Source: Arthrobacter zhaoxinii (lineage in GTDB: Bacteria > Actinomycetota > Actinomycetes > Actinomycetales > Micrococcaceae). From it: 64,000 bases of DNA. Below are positions 1 through 11,873 of this stretch, in pieces. The notes under the pieces were generated by a model. The model was not told the DNA's origin and made no database searches. It was given only the letters and a program-made list of their open reading frames with translations. How positions within the stretch are numbered: position 1 is the first letter of the stretch; each line of letters starts with the position of its first letter. A program made the position numbers and the translations under genes. The stretch is taken from contig NZ_CP104275.1 of the NCBI RefSeq assembly GCF_025244925.1, positions 930,001 to 994,000 of the forward strand. The letters are read 5' to 3'.

Positions 1-177
1 GATCCGGAACTGGTCATCAGGACCTCCGGTGAGCAGCGTCTCTCCGGCTTCCTGATGTGGCAGAGCGCGTACAGCGAGTTCTACTTCTGCGAGGCGCTCT
101 GGCCGGACTTCCGGCGGGTGGACTTCCTGCGCGCCCTGCGTGACTACGCCAGCCGGCAGCGGCGCTTCGGGTCCTGA
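1..177 (+). CDS. uppS: Isoprenyl (undecaprenyl) diphosphate synthase, C-terminal fragment
   Basis: Only the last 58 residues lie in the window; the 5' part is cut by the window start. The fragment carries the [15 protein letters not shown] stretch and the following [13 protein letters not shown] segment, which are the conserved C-terminal motifs of cis-prenyltransferases. The enzyme condenses isopentenyl diphosphate units into the C55 (or shorter) lipid carrier for cell wall synthesis at the cytoplasmic membrane. It ends in TGA 154 bp before the PhoH gene, on the same strand. Confidence 0.88.
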   Translation, partial: DPELVIRTSGEQRLSGFLMWQSAYSEFYFCEALWPDFRRVDFLRALRDYASRQRRFGS

Positions 178-331
178 CGGACCAGCTCCCTGCCGCTGCC
201 TTAACAGCCTGCCTCGTACCGGCCGTTACCCGCCGTGTCCTGCTGCGGCACTGCAGCCTGCGGGCGTACTTTGGTCCTGTCGGTAGATCCAGCGACCGGG
301 GCCCCCGGGGTGCCCCTGACGGGAGTTCCAC

Positions 332-1654
332 GTGGCAGCTGAACAGAAGATGCAGGTACCGGAGCGGGCCAGCTTTGTGCTGGATACCTCGGTGCTGCTG
401 TCCGATCCGCGGGCGATCCTCCGGTTCGCCGAACATGAGGTGATTCTTCCGCTGGTGGTCATCACCGAACTGGAGCGCAAGCGCCAGGATCCGGAGCTGG
501 GCTATTTCGCACGCAATGCACTTCGGCTGCTGGATGACCTGCGGATCCGGCACGGCGGTTTGGGAACGGCTGTTCCCTTGGGCGAGAGCGGCGGGACGCT
601 GCGGGTGGAGTTGAACCACATCTCCACGGATGTGCTGCCCGCGGGGATCCGGGGCAGCGACAATGACAGCCGGATCCTCGCCGTCGCCAAGAATCTCGCC
701 GACGGCGGCCGGAACGTCACCGTGGTATCCAAGGACCTGCCGATGCGGGTCAAGGCCTCGGCCATGGGGCTGGCAGCGGATGAATACCGAAACGAACTGG
801 TCCGGGACAGCGGCTGGACCGGAGTGGCGGAACTGGAAATCTCCGATGCTGACATGGCGATGCTCTATGACCACCAGGCAGTCCTGATCCCCGAGGCGGC
901 GGAGCTGCCGGTCAACACCGGCACGGTGCTGATGGCCGGACGCGCCTCGGCGCTGGGCCGCGTGGGAGCAGACAAGCGGCTGCGGCTGGTGCGCGGGGAC
1001 CGGGATGTCTTTGGACTGCATGGACGCTCAGCGGAACAGCGGCTGGCCATCGACCTGCTGATGGACCGCGAGGTAGGGATTGTCTCCCTCGGCGGACGGG
1101 CGGGAACGGGTAAGTCCGCGCTGGCACTGTGCGCCGGGCTGGAGGCGGTGCTGGAACGCAGGGAACACCGCAAGGTGATGGTCTTCCGGCCGCTTTACGC
1201 CGTGGGCGGGCAGGAACTGGGCTACCTGCCGGGCAGCGAGTCGGAGAAAATGGGTCCCTGGGGCCAGGCCGTGTTCGACACCTTGGAGGCACTGGTCTCC
1301 AAGGAGGTGGTGGAGGAGGTGCTGGACCGCGGCATGCTCGAGGTCCTGCCGCTCACCCACATCCGCGGCCGCTCCCTGCACGACTCCTTCGTGATCGTGG
1401 ACGAGGCGCAGTCGCTGGAGAAGAACGTGCTCCTGACCGTGCTGTCCCGGATCGGGCAGAACTCACGCGTGGTGCTCACCCACGACGTCGCGCAGCGCGA
1501 CAACCTGCGGGTGGGCCGGCACGACGGCGTGGCCGCCGTCGTTGAAACCCTCAAGGGCCATCCGCTGTTCGGACACGTGACGCTGACACGGTCGGAGCGT
1601 TCGCCGATTGCCGCACTCGTGACGGAACTGCTGGAGGAAGGGCAGATCGGCTGA
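332..1654 (+). CDS. PIN-PhoH fusion protein (PhoH2-like ATPase/ribonuclease)
   Basis: 440 residues. An N-terminal PIN nuclease domain (about residues 14-140) starts with the acidic DTSVLLSDP motif. A PhoH-type P-loop ATPase follows (about 230-435), with Walker A GRAGTGKS near residue 255 and a Walker B-like VDEAQ at 357. PIN-PhoH proteins are known as RNA-unwinding/cleaving ATPases, so an RNA-processing role is inferred. The GTG start is supported by GGGAG six bases upstream. No small antitoxin-like gene overlaps it, so it looks like the stand-alone actinobacterial form. Confidence 0.88.
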   Translation: MAAEQKMQVPERASFVLDTSVLLSDPRAILRFAEHEVILPLVVITELERKRQDPELGYFARNALRLLDDLRIRHGGLGTAVPLGESGGTLRVELNHISTDVLPAGIRGSDNDSRILAVAKNLADGGRNVTVVSKDLPMRVKASAMGLAADEYRNELVRDSGWTGVAELEISDADMAMLYDHQAVLIPEAAELPVNTGTVLMAGRASALGRVGADKRLRLVRGDRDVFGLHGRSAEQRLAIDLLMDREVGIVSLGGRAGTGKSALALCAGLEAVLERREHRKVMVFRPLYAVGGQELGYLPGSESEKMGPWGQAVFDTLEALVSKEVVEEVLDRGMLEVLPLTHIRGRSLHDSFVIVDEAQSLEKNVLLTVLSRIGQNSRVVLTHDVAQRDNLRVGRHDGVAAVVETLKGHPLFGHVTLTRSERSPIAALVTELLEEGQIG

Positions 1655-1702
1655 CTTGTCCACAGCCGCAGGTCCGGCCCCCTGAATCCGCCGGGCCGGG
1701 GC

Positions 1703-1708
1703 TACGGT
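1703..1708 (+). promoter_or_regulatory. Candidate -10 element, prepilin peptidase
   Basis: TACGGT ends 7 nt before the ATG at 1716. There is no Shine-Dalgarno in between, so a leaderless transcript is likely. No good -35 is visible. Confidence 0.4.
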
Positions 1709-1715
1709 GGTGCCC

Positions 1716-2240
1716 ATGGTGGACATCCTGGCGGCCTACTGGGGGAACGGAGCAGGCGGCAGCGCGCTCGCCGCTGTACTGCTCAGTCTGGCACTGGCCT
1801 GGTTTACGGTCCTGGCCCTGCGGCTGGCCGCGATCGATATCCGCACCCGCCGGCTGCCCAACGCGCTGGTCCTGCCGTCCTATCCGGTGGCCGGGGGACT
1901 GCTGGCCGGCGCCGCGCTCGCTGCCGGGGAACCGGACCGCGTCACCGGGACGGTCCTGGGCGCGGCTGCGCTGTGGACCGGGTTTTTCGCGCTGCGGCTG
2001 CTGAGCCCGGCGGGACTGGGCTTCGGCGACGTCAAGCTCGCGGGACTGCTGGGCCTCTACCTGGGGTTCCTCGGACCGGCCCAGGTCCTGGCGGGGACGG
2101 TCGGGGCGTTTGTGTTCGGCGGACTCTGGGGTCTGGGACTGATCCTCACCAGGCGCGGAACGGCGTCGTCCACCGTGGCCTTCGGCCCGTTCCTGCTCCT
2201 GGGTGCCGCCGTGGCCATGCTGGTCCCTGCCCTACAGTAG
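1716..2240 (+). CDS. Prepilin peptidase (A24 aspartic protease), short form
   Basis: 174 residues, almost entirely hydrophobic with about five or six membrane segments. The two catalytic aspartates of the A24 family are visible in AIDIRTRRLPN and GFGDVKLAG. The N-terminal methylase domain of PilD is missing, as in the short TadV/archaeal-type enzymes. It would cleave prepilin or pseudopilin leaders in the membrane. No pilin or secretion genes are nearby, so the substrate is unknown. ATG 1716 is preferred to the in-frame GTG at 1707 because it sits 7 nt after a TACGGT element. Confidence 0.85.
   Translation: MVDILAAYWGNGAGGSALAAVLLSLALAWFTVLALRLAAIDIRTRRLPNALVLPSYPVAGGLLAGAALAAGEPDRVTGTVLGAAALWTGFFALRLLSPAGLGFGDVKLAGLLGLYLGFLGPAQVLAGTVGAFVFGGLWGLGLILTRRGTASSTVAFGPFLLLGAAVAMLVPALQ
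2233..2238 (+). promoter_or_regulatory. Candidate -10 element, Nudix gene
   Basis: TACAGT lies 6 nt before ATG 2245, inside the last codons of the prepilin peptidase gene. This suggests a separate leaderless transcript. Confidence 0.35.
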
Positions 2241-2244
2241 GACC

Positions 2245-2715
2245 ATGCCTACCCCTGATTTTGTCCTGTCCCTGCGCGAACGGATCGGACACGAGCCGCT
2301 CTGGCTGCCCGGCGTCACAGCCGTGGTGTTCAACGCGGAAGGGCAGGTTCTGCTGGGCCGCCGCAGCGACAACGGCAGGTGGGCCCTGATCACCGGAATG
2401 CTCGAACCCGGGGAGGAGGCCGGGCCCGGCACGCTGCGGGAAGTGGAAGAGGAAACCGGCATCCACGCTGAACTCGAGCACCTCATCCACGTGGGCGCCC
2501 ACGGGCCGGTCACCTTTCCCAACGGGGACGTCTGTTCCTTCCTGAACCTGGCCTTCAGCTGCCGTTACGTTTCCGGAACCGCCCGGGTGAACGACGACGA
2601 ATCCACCGAGGTGGGCTGGTATGCCCTGGACGCCCTGCCGCCGCTGAGTGAGAGGCACCGGATGCTGATTGACCTCGCCCTGACGGCAGACGGCGTGCCG
2701 GTCTTCGAACGCTGA
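2245..2715 (+). CDS. Nudix hydrolase
   Basis: 156 residues. The complete Nudix box G-x5-E-x7-RE-x2-EE-x-G is present (GMLEPGE ... REVEEETGI, about residues 52-74), so the Mg-dependent pyrophosphohydrolase site looks intact. The substrate cannot be read from the sequence; the size fits small ADP-ribose/NTP-type house-cleaning enzymes. It starts 4 bp after the prepilin peptidase stop, at an ATG following a TACAGT element rather than at upstream in-frame codons. A hairpin separates it from the convergent MFS gene. Confidence 0.85.
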   Translation: MPTPDFVLSLRERIGHEPLWLPGVTAVVFNAEGQVLLGRRSDNGRWALITGMLEPGEEAGPGTLREVEEETGIHAELEHLIHVGAHGPVTFPNGDVCSFLNLAFSCRYVSGTARVNDDESTEVGWYALDALPPLSERHRMLIDLALTADGVPVFER

Positions 2716-2734
2716 GCCGCCGGCCGCCGAACAG

Positions 2735-2770
2735 GGAAGGGCCGCCCCGCAGCAGCGGGACGGCCCTTCC
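2735..2770 (-). terminator. Intrinsic terminator-like hairpin between Nudix and MFS genes
   Basis: Sixteen-base arms (2735-2750 and 2755-2770) with a 4-nt loop. The single non-Watson-Crick position is C/A on the plus strand but G-U on the minus-strand RNA, so the structure fits best as the end of the leftward TetR-MFS transcript. There is no long U tract. Confidence 0.65.
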
Positions 2771-2790
2771 GGGTTAGTGCAGCGGAGCAG

Positions 2791-5228
<2,438 letters not shown>

Positions 5229-5238
5229 GGAGCAAAGT

Positions 5239-5265
5239 TTTGCACTCTGGATCAAGGAGTGCAAA
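5239..5265 (-). promoter_or_regulatory. TetR operator: 9-bp perfect inverted repeat
   Basis: TTTGCACTC (5239-5247), nine bases, then GAGTGCAAA (5257-5265). The dyad ends 10 bp before the GTG of the TetR gene, where it would overlap the promoter. Its size and symmetry suit a TetR dimer, so autoregulation of the TetR-MFS operon is inferred. Confidence 0.7.
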
Positions 5266-5290
5266 TTAGGGCATCGGTGAGGAGGGGCAC

Positions 5291-5342
5291 AGCGAAGGGG
5301 CGCCCGTAATCCGGCAGATCAGATTACGGACGCCCCTTCGCT
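5291..5342 (-). terminator. fumC terminator hairpin
   Basis: Twenty-one-base arms (5291-5311 and 5322-5342) around a 10-nt loop, 13 bp after the fumC stop. The one imperfect position is G-U in the minus-strand RNA and a C/A mismatch in the plus strand, matching leftward fumC transcription. No U tract follows. Confidence 0.75.
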
Positions 5343-5355
5343 AAGTGGGTGCCTA

Positions 5356-6777
5356 CTAGGCCTGCGGCGGCTTCGTCATGGACAGGACGTCCAGTGCCTT
5401 GTCCAGCTGTTCCACGGTGAGCTCGCCGCGTTCCAGGTAACCCAGGTCCTCGACGGCCTGGCGGATGGTCTTGCCTTCCTTGACCGAGTACTTGGCGATC
5501 TTCGCCGCGTTTTCGTACCCGATGAACTTGTTCAGCGGGGTCACGATGGACGGGGAGGCCTCGGCCAGGTAACGGGCGCGCTCGACGTTGGCTTCAATGC
5601 CGTCGATCATCTTGTCCGCCATCACGCGGGAGGAGTTCGCGAGCAGGCGGATGGACTCGAGCAGGTTCGCGGCAATCACCGGGATGCCCACGTTGAGTTC
5701 GAAGTAACCGAAGGTGCCCGCCCAGGCGACGGCGGCGTCGTTGCCCACTACCTGTGCGGCAACCTGCATAACGGCCTCGGAAATGACGGGGTTGACCTTG
5801 CCCGGCATGATCGAGGAGCCCGGCTGCAGATCGGGGATGGCAATCTCGCCCAGGCCCGTGTTGGGACCCGAACCCATCCAGCGCAGGTCATTGGCGATCT
5901 TGGAGAAGGAAACGGCAATGGTGCGGAGCATGCCCGAAACCTCGACCAGCGCGTCGCGGTTGGCCTGTGCTTCGAAGTGGTCGCGGGCTTCGGTCAGCGG
6001 CAGGCCCGTGTCTGCGGCCAGCAGCTCGATGACGCGCTGGGGGAAACCGGCCGGAGTGTTGATGCCGGTGCCCACGGCGGTGCCGCCCAGCGGTACTTCG
6101 GCCACGCGGGGGAGGGAAGCCTGCACGCGTTCAATTCCGTAGCGGACCTGGGCGGCGTAGCCGCCGAATTCCTGGCCGAGGGTGACCGGGGTGGCATCCA
6201 TCAGGTGGGTGCGGCCGGACTTGACCACGTCTTTGAACTCCACGGCCTTGCGTTCCAGCGAGAGGGCCAGGTGTTCGAGGGCGGGGATCAGATGGTTGAT
6301 CAGCGCGGACGTGGCGGCAACGTGCACCGACGTCGGGAAGACATCGTTGGAGGACTGCGAGGCGTTCACGTGGTCGTTCGGGTGGACGCTGGTCTCGCTG
6401 CCGGCTTCCTTCAGCGCACGGGTGGCGAGCTCGGCGAGGACCTCGTTGGTGTTCATGTTCGAGGACGTGCCGGAACCGGTCTGGAAGATATCGATCGGGA
6501 ACTGGTCGTTGTAGGTACCGCCCGCCACGGCGTCCGCGGCCTTTTCAATGGCCCGGGCGCGCTCGTCGTCGAGCACTCCCAGCTCTGCATTGGCGGTCGC
6601 GGCGGCCTTCTTGATCCGGGCCAGCGCTTCGATGTGCGAGGGTTCCAGCGTGGTGCCGGAAATGGGGAAGTTCTCGACCGCGCGCTGTGTCTGGGCGCGG
6701 TAGAGGGCGGAGGCCGGAACCCGGACCTCACCCATGGTGTCGTGTTCGATGCGGTATTCGGAGGTGTCAGAAGTCAT
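5356..6777 (-). CDS. fumC: Class II fumarate hydratase
   Basis: 473 residues, the normal length for FumC. The fumarase/aspartase signature [11 protein letters not shown] is present, as are [11 protein letters not shown] and GTAVGTGIN in the active site. The enzyme interconverts fumarate and malate in the citric acid cycle, as a cytosolic homotetramer. ATG 6777 ([13 protein letters not shown]) follows a GGGGG Shine-Dalgarno; an earlier in-frame codon nine residues upstream lacks one. The carbonic anhydrase gene lies 41 bp upstream on the same strand and may be co-transcribed. Confidence 0.97.
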   Translation of the reverse strand: MTSDTSEYRIEHDTMGEVRVPASALYRAQTQRAVENFPISGTTLEPSHIEALARIKKAAATANAELGVLDDERARAIEKAADAVAGGTYNDQFPIDIFQTGSGTSSNMNTNEVLAELATRALKEAGSETSVHPNDHVNASQSSNDVFPTSVHVAATSALINHLIPALEHLALSLERKAVEFKDVVKSGRTHLMDATPVTLGQEFGGYAAQVRYGIERVQASLPRVAEVPLGGTAVGTGINTPAGFPQRVIELLAADTGLPLTEARDHFEAQANRDALVEVSGMLRTIAVSFSKIANDLRWMGSGPNTGLGEIAIPDLQPGSSIMPGKVNPVISEAVMQVAAQVVGNDAAVAWAGTFGYFELNVGIPVIAANLLESIRLLANSSRVMADKMIDGIEANVERARYLAEASPSIVTPLNKFIGYENAAKIAKYSVKEGKTIRQAVEDLGYLERGELTVEQLDKALDVLSMTKPPQA

Positions 6778-6818
6778 GTCCCCCAGCCTAATCTCCGAAG
6801 GCACCGCAGCGATAACCG

Positions 6819-7481
6819 CTACTTCGGCACGGCCGAGCGCAGGACAGCCGGGTGTTCCAGGGCGCCGAAACCGGAGACCAGTTCGGCGTTGCCTTCCGCC
6901 AACCGGTAGGACAGGCCGATCACGGCCACGCGTCCTTCCTCGACTGCCGCGGAGATAAGCCGGGAGCTTTCCACCAGGCGTTCCGCCGTCTGCTTCGTGT
7001 GTTCCACGACCATGTCGTTGACCTCGTGCAGATCCTTGCGCTGTGCCGCCAGCACGGACGGAGTGATCCGTTCCACGAGGGTACGGACGTACCCGGTGGG
7101 CATTTCGCCGGTATCCACGGTGGCCTTCGCGGCAGTGACGGCGCCGCAGTTGTCATGGCCCAGCACCACAATAAGGGGGACACCGAGGGTGCCCACGCTG
7201 TACTCGAGCGAGCCGAGCACGGCGTCGTCAATGACCTGTCCGGCGGTGCGGACCACAAAAGCGTCGCCGAGGCCAAGATCGAAGATGATCTCGGCAGCAA
7301 GCCTGGAGTCCGAGCAGCCGAAAATGACGGCGAACGGGTTCTGCCCCTCCACCAGCGAACTGCGCCTCGGTGCGTCCTGGTTCGGGTGCCTGGCGCTGCC
7401 GGCCACAAAACGTTCGTTGCCTTCGCGGAGCTTCTGCCAGGCCCGGGCGGGAGTGATCATGTTTTCGTTCGCTGTTTCCAC
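6819..7481 (-). CDS. Beta-class carbonic anhydrase
   Basis: 220 residues. The zinc ligands and catalytic dyad are visible as CSDSR (Cys, Asp-Arg) and HDNCG (His, Cys). The enzyme hydrates CO2 to bicarbonate in the cytoplasm, feeding carboxylation reactions such as the purE/purK step encoded further on. The GTG start has TAACCT seven bases upstream and no Shine-Dalgarno. The gene precedes fumC by 41 bp. Confidence 0.93.
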   Translation of the reverse strand: METANENMITPARAWQKLREGNERFVAGSARHPNQDAPRRSSLVEGQNPFAVIFGCSDSRLAAEIIFDLGLGDAFVVRTAGQVIDDAVLGSLEYSVGTLGVPLIVVLGHDNCGAVTAAKATVDTGEMPTGYVRTLVERITPSVLAAQRKDLHEVNDMVVEHTKQTAERLVESSRLISAAVEEGRVAVIGLSYRLAEGNAELVSGFGALEHPAVLRSAVPK

Positions 7482-7488
7482 GCTACCG

Positions 7489-7494
7489 AGGTTA
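7489..7494 (-). promoter_or_regulatory. Candidate -10 element, carbonic anhydrase
   Basis: On the minus strand TAACCT ends 7 nt before GTG 7481. Confidence 0.35.
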
Positions 7495-7526
7495 CTCCTT
7501 CAGGCGGCCGGCCCGGCAGACGGGGC

Positions 7527-8120
7527 TCAGTTGCCGCGCAGGTCCCGGACCGCATGTTCGGCCAGGACATCGAACTCCGCCAGATCGGCGGAACCGGACA
7601 GCAGGAGGGTCTGGCCCTCGATCTCCGTGACCATGGTTGCCTCCCCGTTGGAGGAATCGCGCAGCTCCCAGGTGACTCCGCCGGCCGGACGTTCACCGGA
7701 GACCGTTGAATTGCCGGTGTGCTCGTAGATCCAGGTGGGGTTAGCGGCGTTGGTCTGGGTCAGTGAGATGAACTCGGTCTCCGGGGTGAGATATCCCACC
7801 TCCCAGTTCGGCACGCCGTCATTGGTCCCGGCGTTCCAGCGGGCGTAATTGGCGCTCCAGCCGTCCGGAAGGTCCACGGCGAGCGGGCGGTACCCGGCGT
7901 CGCCGGCGGCCTGGTTGGCTGCGGCGGCCACGTCCACGTTGCGGGCCTGCATTTTGGGTGCGGGGTTGAGCAGCACCGGCACCAGGCACAGCGCCAGCGT
8001 GAGGCCTGTGGCGATCAGCATGCCCATCACGGTGGCATTGGCCCGCTTGGCCTGCTTGGCGGTCAATACCGGTGTTACGGGCTGGTCGGTGTGCTGGGGG
8101 TCCGGCTGCGTTTCACTCAC
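7527..8120 (-). CDS. DUF4245 membrane-anchored protein
   Basis: 197 residues. A short polar N-terminus is followed by one membrane segment (about residues 30-50, GMLIATGLTLALCLVPVLL) and an extracytoplasmic domain with DGWSANYARWN and TPETEFISL, as in DUF4245 proteins. Function is unknown; the family commonly lies beside glpX in actinobacteria. GTG 8120 is preceded directly by GGAGGG, which is too close to act as a Shine-Dalgarno. GATTAT six bases upstream suggests a leaderless start instead. It is divergent from glpX. Confidence 0.82.
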   Translation of the reverse strand: MSETQPDPQHTDQPVTPVLTAKQAKRANATVMGMLIATGLTLALCLVPVLLNPAPKMQARNVDVAAAANQAAGDAGYRPLAVDLPDGWSANYARWNAGTNDGVPNWEVGYLTPETEFISLTQTNAANPTWIYEHTGNSTVSGERPAGGVTWELRDSSNGEATMVTEIEGQTLLLSGSADLAEFDVLAEHAVRDLRGN

Positions 8121-8126
8121 CCCTCC

Positions 8127-8132
8127 ATAATC
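8127..8132 (-). promoter_or_regulatory. Candidate -10 element, DUF4245 gene
   Basis: GATTAT on the minus strand, 6 nt before GTG 8120. Confidence 0.3.
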
Positions 8133-8215
8133 TCTTATGCGGACGCGATGTCCTACTCCGCGAAACAACGGCAGGTGAAATGCTGCGCCGGGGTGGTGAG
8201 GCATGACACGCAGAC

Positions 8216-8221
8216 TATGAT
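8216..8221 (+). promoter_or_regulatory. Candidate -10 element, glpX
   Basis: TATGAT about 60 bp before the glpX start. No convincing -35 hexamer is found 16-18 bp upstream. Confidence 0.3.
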
Positions 8222-8282
8222 CGGACAAAGGCCACCGCTTCGGAGCGGCTGGCAGAGCAAAATTTCGAAGATGAGGTTTGAC

Positions 8283-9311
8283 GTGTCCCAAGGTGCCCAG
8301 TACTCCACCCTTTCCCCCAACTTGGCAGTCGGGGACTCAGAGCCGGACCGTAACCTGGCCCTGGAACTTGTCCGTGTCACCGAAGCAGCAGCCATCGCCG
8401 GCGGCCACTGGGTGGGCTTCGGAGACAAGAACGCGGCCGACGGTGCCGCTGTGGATGCGATGCGTTCACTCATTTCCACTGTCTCCTTCAACGGCGTTGT
8501 GGTCATTGGTGAAGGCGAAAAGGACGAAGCGCCGATGCTCTACAACGGCGAGCACGTGGGTGACGGCACCGGCGCACTGTGCGACGTCGCGGTGGATCCG
8601 ATTGACGGCACCCGCCTGACGGCGCTGGGCATCAACAACGCCCTGGCCGTGCTGGCGGTCGCAGAACGCGGCACCATGTTCGATCCCTCGGCCGTCTTCT
8701 ACATGGAAAAGCTGGTGACGGGCCCGGAAGCCGCCGACATGGTGGACCTGCGCCTGCCGGTCAAGCAGAACCTGCACCTGATTGCCAAGGCCAAGGGCAA
8801 GAAGATCAACCAGCTCAACGTGATGATCCTGGAGCGGGACCGGCACAGGCCCCTGGTGCAGGAAATCCGCGACGCCGGCGCGCGCACCCGGATGCTGATG
8901 GACGGCGACGTAGCCGGCGGCATCGCGGCCGCCCGTGAAGGCACCGACGTCGACGCACTGATGGGCATCGGCGGCACGCCCGAGGGCATCATCACCGCCT
9001 GCGCGATCAAGACGCTGGGCGGGGTCATCCAGGGCCGGCTGTGGCCGACCTCCGACGACGAGAAGCAGAAGGCGATCGACGCCGGCCATGACCTGGACCG
9101 CGTGATGTCCACCAACGACCTGGTGACGAGCGATAACTGCTACTTCGCTGCCACCGGCATCACCGACGGCGACCTGCTGCGGGGCGTGCGCTACAAGAAG
9201 GACCAGGTCCTGACCCAGTCGATCGTGATGCGCTCCAAGTCCGGCACCATCCGTGTGGTGGAAGGCGAGCACCAGGCACACAAGTGGGAGTCCTACGCCC
9301 GCTCGAACTAG
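8283..9311 (+). CDS. glpX: Class II fructose-1,6-bisphosphatase
   Basis: 342 residues. The metal-binding GEGEKDEAPML and DPIDGTRL motifs of the GlpX family are present. The enzyme removes the 1-phosphate from fructose-1,6-bisphosphate in gluconeogenesis. GTG 8283 is chosen because GAGG lies seven bases upstream; an ATG four codons earlier (8271) overlaps that GAGG. A strong intrinsic terminator follows the stop. Confidence 0.95.
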   Translation: MSQGAQYSTLSPNLAVGDSEPDRNLALELVRVTEAAAIAGGHWVGFGDKNAADGAAVDAMRSLISTVSFNGVVVIGEGEKDEAPMLYNGEHVGDGTGALCDVAVDPIDGTRLTALGINNALAVLAVAERGTMFDPSAVFYMEKLVTGPEAADMVDLRLPVKQNLHLIAKAKGKKINQLNVMILERDRHRPLVQEIRDAGARTRMLMDGDVAGGIAAAREGTDVDALMGIGGTPEGIITACAIKTLGGVIQGRLWPTSDDEKQKAIDAGHDLDRVMSTNDLVTSDNCYFAATGITDGDLLRGVRYKKDQVLTQSIVMRSKSGTIRVVEGEHQAHKWESYARSN

Positions 9312-9320
9312 TCCGACACT

Positions 9321-9371
9321 AAACAGCACGCACGGCCTGCCGCATTGGCAGGCCGTGCGTGCTGTTTTTTT
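9321..9371 (+). terminator. glpX intrinsic terminator
   Basis: Perfect 21-bp stem (9321-9341 with 9347-9367), five-base loop, and a run of T from 9365 to 9371. This is the most canonical rho-independent terminator in the window. Confidence 0.93.
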
Positions 9372-9431
9372 CGGGCGGGGGCCGGCTCGGGGAGCCAGGC
9401 GCCGTTTTTCGAGTGCGGCGGCGGAGCCAAG

Positions 9432-9437
9432 TAGGCT
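9432..9437 (+). promoter_or_regulatory. Candidate -10 element, Fem-type gene
   Basis: TAGGCT, 7 nt before ATG 9445. Confidence 0.4.
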
Positions 9438-9444
9438 GGAAGAC

Positions 9445-10473
9445 ATGACACTGCGCGTTACCCCCTGCTCCGATGCCGCCTCCTGGAACGAAACCGTTAA
9501 CCGCTTCCGCGGACATCCGCAGCAGTTGTGGGGCTGGGGAAAGACCAAGGCCGACCACGGCTGGAGCGTGGACCGTGTGCTGGTGAGCGACGACTCGGGC
9601 ACGGTCATCGGATGTGCCCAGGTCCTGCTGCGCTCCCTGCCTTTCCCCTTCCGCGCCCTGGCGTACATCCCCCGCGGACCCCAGGGCGAACCCGGACGGG
9701 AACTGAACGTCCTGGACGCCGTTGCGGATTACGTCAAGAGCGCCCATTCCGCGGTGGCGCTGTCCATCGAACCCGATTGGGATGCGGACGGGAAGCTGGT
9801 GGCGGGGCTGCCCGGCCTCGGCTTCCGGAGCAGTGACAACACCATCCTCATCGGCCGGACGCTGATCCTGGACCTGCAGCGCAGCCTCGAGGACCTGTCC
9901 GGGGACATGAGCAAAAAACACCGCCAGTACATCCGCAAGTCCGGACGCGAGGATCTGGTGTACCGGCGCGTAACGCGGCCGGAAATCGCCAAATGCCTGG
10001 CGGTCTACAAGCTGACCGCCCAGCGGGCGAACTTCGGCATTCACGAGGATTCCTACTACCTGGATATCTTCGACAACCTGGGCGAGGATTCACCGGTCTA
10101 CGCAGCCTTCAAGGGTGAGGATGTGGTTGCGTTCCTGTGGCTTTCCACCAGTGACTACACCTCGTTTGAGCTCTACGGCGGAATGACGGAGGAAGGCGAA
10201 CGGCTGCGGGCGAACTACGCCCTGAAATGGCACGCCATCTCCGACATGAAGGAGCGTGGAATCACCCGGTATGACTTCAACGGCCTGCTCAATGACGGTG
10301 TCTCGAAGTTCAAGATGGGCTGGGCGAAGCACGAGGACCAGCTGGCCGGCACCTGGGACAAGCCCCTTTCGCCGCTCTACCCGGTCTTCTCCACCGCGCT
10401 GCCGCTGGCCAAGACGGGGATGCGGAAGGCCCGCGGCGTGCTTGCCGCCGTCAAAGGCCGGCTCGGCCGGTAG
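9445..10473 (+). CDS. FemA/B/X-family aminoacyltransferase
   Basis: 342 residues with the twin-GNAT layout of peptidoglycan bridge-forming enzymes: PRGPQGEPG, then MSKKHRQYIRKSGRE near residue 153, then the C-terminal FELYGGMTEEGERLRANYALKW and GITRYDFNGL region. Family members add amino acids from aminoacyl-tRNA to the lipid II stem peptide in the cytoplasm. Which residue is added here is not visible. It stands alone between the glpX terminator and the convergent manA gene. Confidence 0.85.
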   Translation: MTLRVTPCSDAASWNETVNRFRGHPQQLWGWGKTKADHGWSVDRVLVSDDSGTVIGCAQVLLRSLPFPFRALAYIPRGPQGEPGRELNVLDAVADYVKSAHSAVALSIEPDWDADGKLVAGLPGLGFRSSDNTILIGRTLILDLQRSLEDLSGDMSKKHRQYIRKSGREDLVYRRVTRPEIAKCLAVYKLTAQRANFGIHEDSYYLDIFDNLGEDSPVYAAFKGEDVVAFLWLSTSDYTSFELYGGMTEEGERLRANYALKWHAISDMKERGITRYDFNGLLNDGVSKFKMGWAKHEDQLAGTWDKPLSPLYPVFSTALPLAKTGMRKARGVLAAVKGRLGR

Positions 10474-10475
10474 AG

Positions 10476-10499
10476 CCGGGCCCTACCGGTAGGGCCCGG
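10476..10499. terminator. Perfect 24-bp palindrome between convergent genes
   Basis: CCGGGCCCTACC followed by its exact reverse complement, filling nearly all of the 29-bp gap between the Fem-type gene and manA. It could form a short hairpin in RNA from either strand. There is no U tract, so a bidirectional terminator is plausible but unproven. Confidence 0.45.
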
Positions 10500-10502
10500 G
10501 TC

Positions 10503-11825
10503 CTACAGATCCAGGCGGGGAGCGTCCAGTTCCCCGTCCGGCACCGTCCCGACGGACACCGCAAAAGCGAGCGCGCCGGCGTCGTGCTGGGCCGAGTCCG
10601 CGGCGAGCCGGGCCGTGACGGGGGCGTCGGCCGCCGGAACGAAGGCACTCTGCCCGGCCTCCAGCGCGAGGCTGCCGGCGGGGGAGGACAGGACGACGGT
10701 GCCCCGCACCGCGATGACCACAGTCGGCCCGTTCTGCAGCACCGGCACCTCGGACGGGAGGGAATCCCCGGGGGTGCCTGCGGGTCCCTGCGCCAGTTCC
10801 AGGCGCTGGAGCGCGAACTCCTCGAAGGGCGGACGGAACACCTGCTGTCCGGGCCCGGCCTCGTCGGCGGACAGGTACGGGACGCCCAGGGGACGGAAAT
10901 CCACGGTCTTCAACAGCTCGGGCACGTCAATGTGCTTGGGCGTCAGCCCGCCGCGCAGGACATTGTCGGAGGCCGCCATGACTTCCACACCCAGTCCGCT
11001 GAGGTAGGCGTGGACGTTGCCGGCCGGCAGGTAGACGGCGTCCCCGGGCTGCAGGGAGACCCGGTTGAGCAGCAGGGAAATCAGGACGCCGGGATCGCCC
11101 GGGTAATAGCCGTTCAGCTCGGCCAGGGTGGCCAGTTCGCGGCCGTAAGGGCCGTCGGAGCCCGCCGCCCCTGCCGCAGCAGCGGCGGTTTCGGCAGCCC
11201 CGCGCACCGCTTCCCCGTCTCTGATCAGGGTGCTGAACACTGACTCCAGCCGGTCGGGCGCGGGATGCCCGGAGGACAGCTCCGCCACAATCCATTCCAG
11301 CAGCTCGGGCACCTCGCGGCCGGAGGCGGCGACCGCTGCCTTCACGGCACGGAAAAGCCCCGCAGCCTCGTCCGGGTTCCGGAACCCGCACAGTGCCTCA
11401 AAGGGCGCCAGCGCGAAGATCATCTCCGGCTTATGATGCTCGTCCTTGTAATTGCGTTCCCGTGCTCCGCGGTCAATGCCGGCCTCCTCTTCCGCGGCGT
11501 AGCCCGCACGCGCCTGCTCGGGCGTGGGGTGGACCTGCAGCGACAGGGGAGCACCGGCCGCCAGGATCTTGGCCAGGAACGGCAACTCGGGTCCGAACCG
11601 GGCGGCGGTGCCGGCACCGAGCATCCGCACGGGATCGGCGGCAATCAGCTCATCGAGCGTCTCGCTGCCGTCCACGGGCGGCACCAGGGCGGAGGGCGCC
11701 CCCGGATGCGCACCGATCCACAGTTCCGCCTCGGGCTCTCCGGAGGGTTCGCGGCCGAACAGTTCAGCGATCGCCGTGGTGGAACCCCAGGCGTAGGGGC
11801 GAAGGGTGTTCCGAAGCAGGTACAC
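10503..11825 (-). CDS. manA: Mannose-6-phosphate isomerase, class I
   Basis: 440 residues. N-terminal RPYAWGS and ELWIGAHPGAPS, the zinc-site segment SLQVHPTPEQA, the HHKPEMIFAL motif and the C-terminal VYLPAGNVHAYLSG segment identify a type I phosphomannose isomerase. It interconverts fructose-6-phosphate and mannose-6-phosphate, supplying GDP-mannose for glycans. The PMT glycosyltransferase at 31-33 kb is a possible consumer of the mannose pool. GTG start with AGAGG close upstream. It is last in the purK-purE-LCP-manA run. Confidence 0.94.
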   Translation of the reverse strand: MYLLRNTLRPYAWGSTTAIAELFGREPSGEPEAELWIGAHPGAPSALVPPVDGSETLDELIAADPVRMLGAGTAARFGPELPFLAKILAAGAPLSLQVHPTPEQARAGYAAEEEAGIDRGARERNYKDEHHKPEMIFALAPFEALCGFRNPDEAAGLFRAVKAAVAASGREVPELLEWIVAELSSGHPAPDRLESVFSTLIRDGEAVRGAAETAAAAAGAAGSDGPYGRELATLAELNGYYPGDPGVLISLLLNRVSLQPGDAVYLPAGNVHAYLSGLGVEVMAASDNVLRGGLTPKHIDVPELLKTVDFRPLGVPYLSADEAGPGQQVFRPPFEEFALQRLELAQGPAGTPGDSLPSEVPVLQNGPTVVIAVRGTVVLSSPAGSLALEAGQSAFVPAADAPVTARLAADSAQHDAGALAFAVSVGTVPDGELDAPRLDL

Positions 11826-11873
11826 GGGCCTCTTTCGGGTCGGGGAGTCAGGGGAGAGGGAAAACAGTCCGGA